Below, piece after piece: positions 22,805 to 28,394 of a stretch of DNA of 28,456 bases. A program made the translations under genes and the position numbers. Positions within the stretch are counted from its first letter, which is position 1; each line of letters opens with the position of its first letter. The notes under the pieces are model-generated. The model saw nothing but the letters and a program-made list of their open reading frames with translations, ran no database searches and was not told the origin of the DNA. Source of the DNA: a virus; IMG/VR virus record IMGVR_UViG_3300031578_000261, positions 1 to 28,456 of that record. The stretch is one strand, 5' to 3'.

Positions 22805-23247
22805 TGTCCAGTTTTGAAATCTTATGATACTGCGCTTCGGTTATCGCGCATGTGACATGCGTAAAAGTTAAGATGCGCAGCGAGTATATTGTTAATCTTT
22901 AGTGTGGGCATGGTTACTCGACCTCTTGGGATTCAGTGGGGGCGTTCTGACGACCTCCAAACCCGTCACGGAAAACCCGGCACCCCTCTTACTCTAAAGG
23001 CACCGGATAGGCCATATGGACTTGCAATGCGATCCATATGAACTTATATCATCAGTCAAGCTAGGAATGAGCGCCAACACATGGAAAACTTTGTTCTGGA
23101 ACGTCCTGCGCCGCCCTTGGTTATTACTTGCGGCTGTTTGCTCATCTCACTTCTCCAATCAATTTCTGATACTGCGCTTCGGTTATCGCGCATGTGACAT
23201 GCGTAAAAGTTAAGATGCGCAGCGAGTATATTGTCAATCTTTAGTGT
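22777..23247. repeat. Triplicated gene-end repeat
   Basis: A segment of 81 bp occurs at 22825-22905 and 23167-23247 with a single mismatch. Its right half (GCGCAGCGAGTATATTGT and on through CTTTAG) is the 3' end of the phosphoesterase gene, found a third time in place at 22777-22804. Copies of this right half start at 22777, 22875 and 23217. The spacing is 98 bp and then 342 bp, so the second interval carries about 244 extra bases. The repeat itself can fold: ATAC/GTAT and TGCGC/GCGCA arms with an inner CGCATG/CATGCG hairpin. Confidence 0.9.
22805..23233. other. Rearranged convergent junction without an intact gene
   Basis: This stretch lies between the phosphoesterase (+) and the methyltransferase cassette (-). 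It holds extra copies of the junction repeat, orphan 3' ends of minus-strand reading frames (AITEAQYHKISKLDTKD and AITEAQYQKLIGEVR), and about 244 bp of unrelated DNA between 22906 and 23160. That DNA contains an 8-bp inverted repeat CATATGGA/TCCATATG at 23013-23040. Short frames on both strands exist, for example a 29-codon minus frame at 23056-23145 (starting MSKQPQVITKGG) that overlaps an AITE-type end by ATGA, but none can be supported alone. It reads as a recombination scar. Confidence 0.6.
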
Positions 23248-23329
23248 CCATTTTTGAAAGTTTCTGATACTCAATTTCGGTAATCGCCCCCAGCGCGCGC
23301 AGGGTGGCTAGGGTGTATGGGCGGATCAT
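23234..23329 (-). CDS. 31-residue protein at the end of the methyltransferase cassette
   Basis: A short frame starting at 23329, overlapping the methyltransferase stop by 4 nt (ATGA). The product starts MIRPYTLATLRALGAITE and continues to end KLSKMDTKD. The AITExxYxKL element is also found in two broken copies just downstream, so this is probably the one intact member of a small gene family. Its 3' end lies in a copy of the phosphoesterase gene end. A helix-rich peptide of unknown function. It is supported by the coupled start and by the repeated protein-level pattern. Confidence 0.5.
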   Translation of the reverse strand: MIRPYTLATLRALGAITEIEYQKLSKMDTKD

Positions 23330-24144
23330 TTCTCGGCCTCTGCGGCCAAAATGGCGCGTCCTATCATTTCGGGGATTTGCGGGACGACGGCATTTCCGAG
23401 GGCTTTAAGTCTGTCCACCCTTCGGGGAACCCCATTAGCCACTCGACCCACGTTGGGTTCAGGGAGCCAGTGGAACCGGATCGCATCAACGCGCCCGGAA
23501 GGTAGTCTCTGTCCATCTGTGACGGGGGCTGCGTTGCGTTCTTCGCGTCTTGCAGCGTCGGCGTCGGCCAAAGGGATTGGTGCTTCACTTGCGCTGATAG
23601 CTTCGGCTCCCCCCGGCTGTTCCATTTCCCAGCCTTTCGATCCACATGATCGTCTGACACCGGAGTTTGCCACAATCCAGACCCTATCTCTGCGGTGCGG
23701 TAGGTTCGTGGCGCAAGCTGGAATAACAAACGCCCGGCAGGTGTAGCCTTGTCCTTCCAGGTCAGAAAGCACGTTGTCGAGGCCCATGCTGATGTGCCCA
23801 GCAACATTCTCTCCAATGACCCAAGCGGGCCGCAACTCGTCCACGAGCCGACTAAATTCCGGCCAGAGGTGGCGGTCATCTTCCTTGCCCCTGCGCTTCC
23901 CGGCAGTGGAGAAAGGCTGGCAGGGGTATCCCCCGCAAATAACGTCAACTGGTCCGACATGCTCTGCCCTCAATTTTCTTATGTCTTTGTGGATAGTAAC
24001 ATTTGGCCAGTGCTTTGCCAAAACGCGGCGTGGGAATGACTCAATCTCGCAGAAGGCGGCGGTTTCAAATCCGCCCGTTCGTTCAAGGCCAAGGCTAAAG
24101 CCGCCTATGCCGCTAAACAAGTCAAGAACGCGCAGCTTTTCCAT
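23326..24144 (-). CDS. DNA (cytosine-5) methyltransferase
   Basis: A 272-residue C5 methyltransferase that transfers a methyl group from S-adenosylmethionine to cytosine in a short DNA site. Motif I is DLFSGIGGFSLG (residues 8-19), motif IV GGYPCQPFS with catalytic C75, motif VI GENV (111-114), motif VIII HRRDRVWIVA, and motif X GNAVVP (250-255). The recognition region between motifs VIII and IX (about 160-235) is short. The start is the MEKLRVLDLF codon in a TGATG overlap; an upstream in-frame codon at 24207 lies inside the previous gene. No restriction enzyme gene is seen, so it probably protects phage DNA or changes host sites. Another reading frame lies inside it. Confidence 0.9.
   Translation of the reverse strand: MEKLRVLDLFSGIGGFSLGLERTGGFETAAFCEIESFPRRVLAKHWPNVTIHKDIRKLRAEHVGPVDVICGGYPCQPFSTAGKRRGKEDDRHLWPEFSRLVDELRPAWVIGENVAGHISMGLDNVLSDLEGQGYTCRAFVIPACATNLPHRRDRVWIVANSGVRRSCGSKGWEMEQPGGAEAISASEAPIPLADADAARREERNAAPVTDGQRLPSGRVDAIRFHWLPEPNVGRVANGVPRRVDRLKALGNAVVPQIPEMIGRAILAAEAEK
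23364..23960 (-). CDS. Candidate gene nested inside the methyltransferase (198 codons)
   Basis: A 198-codon open frame lying wholly inside the methyltransferase gene, on the same strand in another frame. Its ATG is preceded by TTGAGGGCAGAGC, a plausible ribosome site. The product looks like a protein and not like a chance shadow: it opens MSDQLTLFAGDTPASLSPLPG, then MTATSGRNL, the segment TTCFLTWKDKATPAGRLLFQL, two copies of LWxTP (SGLWQTP, QSLWPTP), and ends SLNPTWVEWLMGFPEGWTDL. I recognise this order (LTWK, RLLFQL, LWPTP, LNPxWVEWLMGFPxGWT) from proteins found beside C5 methyltransferases in phages and bacteria. It covers residues about 62-260 of the enzyme. A separate function is inferred; conservation forced by the other frame is the alternative. 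Confidence 0.5.
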   Translation of the reverse strand: MSDQLTLFAGDTPASLSPLPGSAGARKMTATSGRNLVGSWTSCGPLGSLERMLLGTSAWASTTCFLTWKDKATPAGRLLFQLAPRTYRTAEIGSGLWQTPVSDDHVDRKAGKWNSRGEPKLSAQVKHQSLWPTPTLQDAKNATQPPSQMDRDYLPGALMRSGSTGSLNPTWVEWLMGFPEGWTDLKPSEMPSSRKSPK

Positions 24145-24281
24145 CACGACAGCCACAACGCCAACAGCGCCCCCACGCAAGCCCAGATGGTCACGCCAAC
24201 AATCCATATGCGAGACGGGCGGCGGGCCATCGGGTCGCGGTCGCGTATGTCAGCGAAACGTGGCATGTCTTTGCGGGTCAT
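24144..24281 (-). CDS. Tiny membrane protein (45 aa) before the methyltransferase
   Basis: A 45-residue protein starting at 24281 with GAGGT seven to eleven bases upstream. The N-terminal half is charged (MTRKDMPRFADIRDRDPMARR) and the C-terminal half is one membrane helix (IWIVGVTIWACVGALLALW). A longer in-frame extension to 24458 runs antisense-like through two coupled genes and has poor protein character. The start overlaps the previous stop (ATGA) and the stop overlaps the methyltransferase start (TGATG). No family known to me. Confidence 0.6.
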   Translation of the reverse strand: MTRKDMPRFADIRDRDPMARRPSRIWIVGVTIWACVGALLALWLS

Positions 24282-24382
24282 CGTGTTACCTCGATCTGCA
24301 CGGCAACGGCTTCTGTCATTGCCTGATATGTGATGTGGCTGGCCCAGAGGGCAGCGGTGAGGGTGAGGGCAAGACGGATCAT
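24278..24382 (-). CDS. Tiny hydrophobic protein (34 aa)
   Basis: A 34-residue frame linked by ATGA overlaps on both sides: its ATG shares bases with the stop of the 90-residue gene, and its stop shares bases with the next tiny gene. The product opens MIRLALTLTAALWASHITYQ, which is a signal or single membrane segment, and ends EAVAVQIEVTR. Together with the following tiny membrane protein it forms a pair that may work as one small membrane unit; this is inferred from the neighbours. Confidence 0.5.
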   Translation of the reverse strand: MIRLALTLTAALWASHITYQAMTEAVAVQIEVTR

Positions 24383-24651
24383 TGCAGCGCCTCCACCAGC
24401 CATTGCGGCATGTCCTGATTGCGGAGCCGCAAACGCTTAGCCACGCAGGCGAAAGCATCTTCGGTCACGTCAATCATCATTCCGGCTTTGCCCTTTGCGC
24501 CCGGCTCTACGCGGAAAACAATGCTTTCATCTCCATCTTCCATGTTCTCAGCAAAGAGATCAACGGCCCCATCGAAATCAAGAGGGTCAGAAGTGCCAAT
24601 GCCAAGGCGGGAAAAGTCAGTGTATGTCATGTAATGTGTGGTCAGTTTCAT
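24379..24651 (-). CDS. Hypothetical protein heading the methyltransferase cassette
   Basis: A 90-residue protein with a good ribosome site (AGAGGAAA eight to ten bases upstream). The N-terminus (KLTTHYMTYTDFSRLG) is followed by an acidic centre (ENMEDGDESIVFRVEPG) and a helical end (VAKRLRLRNQDMPQWLVEAL). No family known to me. It is the first gene of a minus-strand chain of five overlapping genes and its promoter region is shared with the divergent RHH gene, which may control it. Confidence 0.6.
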   Translation of the reverse strand: MKLTTHYMTYTDFSRLGIGTSDPLDFDGAVDLFAENMEDGDESIVFRVEPGAKGKAGMMIDVTEDAFACVAKRLRLRNQDMPQWLVEALQ

Positions 24652-24762
24652 GGTGTTTTCCTCTAAGCGTTATCATTGCATGGACCGTAAAGGGCGGTAA
24701 AGACGATTGCAAGCGAAAATGAGGGGATTGCGTCTTTACTTTTTCTCTGCCATGATGAGCGC
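24652..24762. promoter_or_regulatory. Divergent control region with GTAAAG operator-like boxes
   Basis: This 111-bp gap separates the divergent minus cassette and the RHH gene. It carries GTAAAG at 24697-24702, GTAAAGACG at 24707-24715, and the exact inverse CGTCTTTAC at 24731-24739. The two direct boxes start 10 bp apart, one helical turn, and the third is inverted. RHH proteins usually bind repeats of this sort, so self-control of the neighbouring gene is a sound guess. A weak promoter toward the RHH gene is TTGCGT-N17-CATGAT (24728 to 24756). A five-codon frame ATGATGAGCGCATGA (24752-24766) ends on the RHH start codon. Confidence 0.45.
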
Positions 24763-24918
24763 ATGAAAAAAGCACTCATCAACTTTAAGGCTGACCCGGC
24801 AGATATTGATCGCTGGAAAGCCGCGCTTGAAAGGGATGGCCGCACCATGTCTGAGGTGTGCCGCCAGAGCCTTGACCGCATCGCCAAGCGCATAGAAAAA
24901 CAGGCGGGCCAGCAATGA
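24763..24918 (+). CDS. Ribbon-helix-helix (CopG-type) DNA-binding protein
   Basis: A 51-residue protein on the + strand between minus-strand blocks. The sequence (KKALINFKADPADIDRWKAALERDGRT then MSEVCRQSLDRIAKRIEK) fits an RHH repressor: a short N-terminal strand that enters the DNA groove (ALINFKAD), then two helices joined by a short turn. RHH proteins bind as dimers to repeated operator boxes; three GTAAAG boxes lie just upstream. A strong terminator follows its stop, so it is a single-gene unit. No ribosome site of normal strength is seen, and it may be translated from a very short leader. Confidence 0.75.
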   Translation: MKKALINFKADPADIDRWKAALERDGRTMSEVCRQSLDRIAKRIEKQAGQQ

Positions 24919-24976
24919 CCCGTCAACCGGACCCCTGCCCCTCCTCCCGCTGCGTAAGCGGTGGGCAGGCAACTGC

Positions 24977-25006
24977 GGGCGGGGCTTCGGCCTCGCCCGG
25001 CTTTTT
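24977..25006 (+). terminator. Strong rho-independent terminator with TTCG loop
   Basis: GGGCGGGGC (24977-24985) pairs with GCCTCGCCC (24990-24998) over nine pairs, including one G-T, around a TTCG tetraloop, then GGC and a run of five T. It ends the RHH transcript before the convergent helicase gene. On the other strand no T-run follows the hairpin, so it acts in one direction. Confidence 0.85.
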
Positions 25007-25038
25007 CAGACCTACCTGCCCAGATTGCCCGCCAGCCA

Positions 25039-26379
25039 TTACGGCTTGAGCGCAGTGAGCAGTGATGATTGCGTTGCGTCCTTATCGCGCAGCACAGCGG
25101 CAACGCGCGCGTCAATCGTGTCTGTGCCAAGCAGCCGCACAATGCGCACTGGGCGCCCCTGCCCTTGGCGGTGCAGTCGCGCGTTGAATTGCTGCGTAAG
25201 TTCAAGCGACCAGTTTAACCCAAACCAAACGCAAAGCGCGCCGCCAGATTGCAAATTTAGGCCATGGCCTGCACTCGCGGGATGGGCCAACAGCATCTCG
25301 ATTTCGCCCCTATTCCATCGGTCAATCGTGCTTTGGCTCTTGTCCAAGACAACTGCCTGCGGAAACCGATCTTTCAGCCGCGCCAGATCGCTTTTGAAGT
25401 TATAGGCCACCAGCATTGTCTCGCCCGAGTTGTCATCCACAAGGTCAGACAGGGCGTCCAGCTTTGCGGAGTGAACGGCAGACCACGCGCCGTTGGGGTC
25501 GGTGTAGAGCGCGCCGTTTGAGAATTGCATCAACTTGTTGGCCAGCACAGCCGCCGTCATGGCCTCGACTTCATCGCCGTCATCCAGTTCGGCCAGCGAG
25601 GTGCGCTCAAATTCTTTGTATTGCGCGGTGGCCCTTGGCCCAAGATCAACAGGCACGTCAATCTCAATGCGGTCGGGCAGATCAAGATAGTCATCGCCGC
25701 TCATGTGGATGATTTTATCAGCAACCAGCCCCTCGATCTTTGAGGCGGACCCATCGCGGATCGTGTATTTGTAGCCCATATAATCCTTATCAAAGAACCG
25801 ATCCCGAAAGCCCGTCAGCGTCCTGCCCAGGCGCTCCCCGTAATCTACAAGAAACATCTGCGCCCACAGGTCTTGCAATCCATTCGGGCTGGGCGTTCCT
25901 GTCAGCAAAACCAGTCGCTCGACAAAGGGCAGCGTTTTGCGTAATGCCTTGAAGCGCTTGCTTTGGCTGTTTTTGAATGTGCTGCTTTCGTCAATCACGA
26001 TCATGTCGAATGGCCACTTCTTGCCAAAATGTTCAACGACCCACTGCACGTTCTCTTTGTTCGTCACATAGACGTCAGCCGTTTTGAACAGCGCCGCTGT
26101 GCGCGCCTTGGCGCTGCCAGTGGCCACAGAGACGCGCAGGTGGCGCGTATGTTCCCACTTCTGGGCCTCTTGCGCCCAGACGCTATTGCAGACGCGCAGG
26201 GGCGCTATGATCAGCACCTTTGAGACAACGCCCGCCCCAACCATGTCGCTGATAGCTGTCAGGGTGGAAACGCTTTTCCCAAGGCCCATATCAAGCGCCA
26301 ACATGCAGCGCCCCTTGTCGATGATATAATCAGCCGCGCGGTGTTGGTATTCGTGCAGGTCTTCACGGCTCAAAGGCAT
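25039..26379 (-). CDS. SNF2-type helicase/ATPase
   Basis: A 446-residue superfamily 2 DNA translocase. Motif I is LDMGLGKS with K35, motif Ia IAPLRVC, motif II is DES with D130 and E131 (MIVIDESSTFK), motif III LTGTPSPN, motif V AHPASAGHGLNLQ and motif VI QFNARLHRQGQ. These fit the SNF2 group, which moves along double-stranded DNA; phage members help in replication or recombination. I start at the ATG at 26379 because AAGGA lies eight bases upstream; a TTG at 26400 and ATG at 26388 are also in frame. It overlaps the end of the VRR-NUC gene by 17 nt. Confidence 0.88.
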   Translation of the reverse strand: MPLSREDLHEYQHRAADYIIDKGRCMLALDMGLGKSVSTLTAISDMVGAGVVSKVLIIAPLRVCNSVWAQEAQKWEHTRHLRVSVATGSAKARTAALFKTADVYVTNKENVQWVVEHFGKKWPFDMIVIDESSTFKNSQSKRFKALRKTLPFVERLVLLTGTPSPNGLQDLWAQMFLVDYGERLGRTLTGFRDRFFDKDYMGYKYTIRDGSASKIEGLVADKIIHMSGDDYLDLPDRIEIDVPVDLGPRATAQYKEFERTSLAELDDGDEVEAMTAAVLANKLMQFSNGALYTDPNGAWSAVHSAKLDALSDLVDDNSGETMLVAYNFKSDLARLKDRFPQAVVLDKSQSTIDRWNRGEIEMLLAHPASAGHGLNLQSGGALCVWFGLNWSLELTQQFNARLHRQGQGRPVRIVRLLGTDTIDARVAAVLRDKDATQSSLLTALKP

Positions 26380-26629
26380 TGGCGTCATCCTTGTTATCAA
26401 TCACGCGCACATCGCAGCCCATTGCGCGGCGTCGGGCGTGGTCGCGCGCCTGCAACGGCGTGGGCTTCTTGCCAGGGGCTTTGAGTTCCACGAAAACAAT
26501 CGCGCCGTTGGGCATTGTAATCAGCCGATCAGGCACAGACCGCCGACCGGGCGAGGTGAATTTCTCGCAAGTGCCGCCAAGGCTTTCAACGCGGCGCACA
26601 AGGGCGCGCTCAACATCGCGCTCAAGCAT
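26363..26629 (-). CDS. VRR-NUC domain nuclease
   Basis: An 88-residue protein that consists of a VRR-NUC domain, a PD-(D/E)xK nuclease fold found alone in many phages. The active-site residues are D34 (VPDRLI), E48 and K50 (FVELKAPG), followed by Q60 in PTPLQ. Members are thought to cut branched DNA such as Holliday junctions. The ATG overlaps the end of the polymerase gene by 8 nt, and the end overlaps the helicase start, so the three proteins are probably made together for replication and recombination. Confidence 0.85.
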   Translation of the reverse strand: MLERDVERALVRRVESLGGTCEKFTSPGRRSVPDRLITMPNGAIVFVELKAPGKKPTPLQARDHARRRAMGCDVRVIDNKDDANAFEP

Positions 26630-28394
26630 ACCCGATACCCGCCAAAACTTTCATCGCCATGCCGACATACCTTTCCCGCTCAACGTCCGCCGGGAATGTG
26701 TCTGGCAGGTCCATCAGGGGCCGCGCGCCGTCTGACTTCGGCACCTTGTTGCCGTTGATCTTGTAAAGGATGCCCTGATCCTGATCGACAGCATCGGAAT
26801 AATAAAACCGCACAGACTTGCCAATCGGCTTGCCCTGCCATGTCGCGCCGCCCGTCACTTTGCGAACAGACACAAACTTGCGAATGTCTTGGCAGTTGCG
26901 GATCACGTTGCGGAAGTCGGCCTGCCCCGACACATGCGCAGCGACAGCCTCGGCAACAATTCCAAAGTCGGGGTTCTTGCTCAAGCTGGACGCGCCAAGT
27001 GCGCCCTTGGTTTTGGTAGAGCCATCGGGCTTCACTGCTATATAGCTGTTCACGTCTCGGCTATAGAGCGCGCGGTATTCGGTGCGCTCAAGTTCATATG
27101 ACGTGTCCATCTGCCAATCAAAAGCGGCTTGCTCAATGTCGCCGTTCATCTCTTTAGGCGCAAAGATCACAACCCCGTCAGTGTTGGCGCTCACCACCGT
27201 TGCGCCGATGGCCGTCATCCGCTCGATCAGCATCAATAGGCATAACTGCCCAGTGATGGTTGTCTGGATCAGCAGGGCGGGAGCGTAAAGGTTTGACCAC
27301 TTGCTGCCCAGCTTTCCAAACGACCCGTTCACGACAATCTTCAGCGTGTCGGCAGTCACCTTGTCGCCCGTGTGCTTCGCCTCAAGGCGGCGCGTCACAA
27401 TGCTTTGGTAGGCGGGCAGGAAGTGGCCCCTCATGTTTTCAGGCTCAAGACCCTGCTGCAAGATGATGCTGGGATAATAAGACGCGACATCCAACTCAAA
27501 AAGCATGTGGTCATCGCCAGCGCGGACGCCCTGCCCCTTTTCGGTTGAGTGCAGTCCACCAATACCCATTTGATATGCGCCATCGCCAATCGTTATTTTG
27601 GTGTCGGAAAGCCACTTGGGCATTTTCACAGACCCGTTGCCCGACAGTTCAAAGTCGTGCGCGCAAATGCGCTCAAAAATAGCAGCGATGGCCGGATCGT
27701 CAAAGTTGACAATGCCCGGATCAGTATATCGGACAGTCGCATCGTCATCTATTTTCAGAGGGCGCAGCGTGGTCTTGGATTGCGCCTCAATCTCGGACTT
27801 CAAAACCACCTCGGCAATCTGCGCGTCAGACTTTGACCGCAGGTCAACGCCATACTGCTTGCCCATCTCAACGCGCAGCGCAAGCTGGGGCGCGATGGTG
27901 TCGGCCAGCGCTTTGGTGACGCGCAGGTCATTGACGCAATACGCGCCCACCTCGTCCATCTGCGCAGGTGTCAGCGTTGCCGAATGCTCATAGGGCAAAT
28001 CTTGCAGCCTGGCAGACCCGATCCGCGCGCCGTATATCTTCAGGCTGGCTTGGCCGGGCAGGACTTCAATGATGTCGATGGTATCCCAGCCGCGCGGTTC
28101 GCGGATGCCCTCGTCCTGCGCAACGCGCCAGCTTGGCAGGTTGCTGCGGATGATCTTGTCGGACAGGGTTTTCAGTTCCGCGCAGCTACGATTTTCGAGC
28201 GCGGCGGCAATCATGATCTCGTCATATGACTTATTGTTAAAGCCCAGAAGAGTGTCGCTGCGCATCCGGTGCGCCAGCCTTGCCACATCCAGTTTTCCAT
28301 CGTCGCGCATCTCAACAGACGCGACCTTTCCGGCGGCGTTCATAAACGCGACATGGAAGAAATTTCGATAGCACTCAACGTCAAAAATCAGCAT
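26622..28394 (-). CDS. Family B DNA polymerase with proofreading domain
   Basis: A 590-residue polymerase. The N-terminal exonuclease has Exo I D5/E7 (IFDVEC), Exo II N54-Y57-D58 (FNNKSYDE) and Exo III Y152-x3-D156 (YCVNDL). The polymerase part has motif A D302 (ELDVASYYPSI), motif B K352-N356-G360 (KIVVNGSFG) and motif C (SANTDGVV) with D406. Motif C has N where most family B enzymes have their first D and G where they have S, while the catalytic D is kept. GLHSTEKG (281-288) is typical of short phage members. The start is supported by GAGG five to nine bases upstream, though the same frame stays open to the window edge. Confidence 0.9.
   Translation of the reverse strand: MLIFDVECYRNFFHVAFMNAAGKVASVEMRDDGKLDVARLAHRMRSDTLLGFNNKSYDEIMIAAALENRSCAELKTLSDKIIRSNLPSWRVAQDEGIREPRGWDTIDIIEVLPGQASLKIYGARIGSARLQDLPYEHSATLTPAQMDEVGAYCVNDLRVTKALADTIAPQLALRVEMGKQYGVDLRSKSDAQIAEVVLKSEIEAQSKTTLRPLKIDDDATVRYTDPGIVNFDDPAIAAIFERICAHDFELSGNGSVKMPKWLSDTKITIGDGAYQMGIGGLHSTEKGQGVRAGDDHMLFELDVASYYPSIILQQGLEPENMRGHFLPAYQSIVTRRLEAKHTGDKVTADTLKIVVNGSFGKLGSKWSNLYAPALLIQTTITGQLCLLMLIERMTAIGATVVSANTDGVVIFAPKEMNGDIEQAAFDWQMDTSYELERTEYRALYSRDVNSYIAVKPDGSTKTKGALGASSLSKNPDFGIVAEAVAAHVSGQADFRNVIRNCQDIRKFVSVRKVTGGATWQGKPIGKSVRFYYSDAVDQDQGILYKINGNKVPKSDGARPLMDLPDTFPADVERERYVGMAMKVLAGIGYA

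Noticed and set aside
23016-23213. 65-codon + frame in the convergent junction with a hydrophobic centre
   Set aside because: It runs from the unassigned insert into the repeat copy, so its C-terminus is set by the duplication; its start has no ribosome site. The hydrophobic stretch alone does not support a gene.
24282-24458. N-terminal extension of the 45-residue membrane protein to 24458
   Set aside because: The extension is Cys/Arg/His-rich and lies over two coupled genes in other frames. The internal ATG at 24281 has a ribosome site and an ATGA overlap with the gene before it.
24915-25049. 44-codon + frame after the RHH gene, with four cysteines (CPSSRC and CPDC)
   Set aside because: It overlaps the RHH stop by ATGA, which is suggestive, but the strong TTCG-loop terminator lies inside it and it runs into the end of the helicase gene. 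A gene containing its own terminator is unlikely.
24663-25205. 180-codon minus-strand frame across the RHH gene and terminator
   Set aside because: It runs antisense through the RHH gene and the hairpin and into the helicase in another frame; it is Cys/Arg/Ser-rich with no fold-like pattern.
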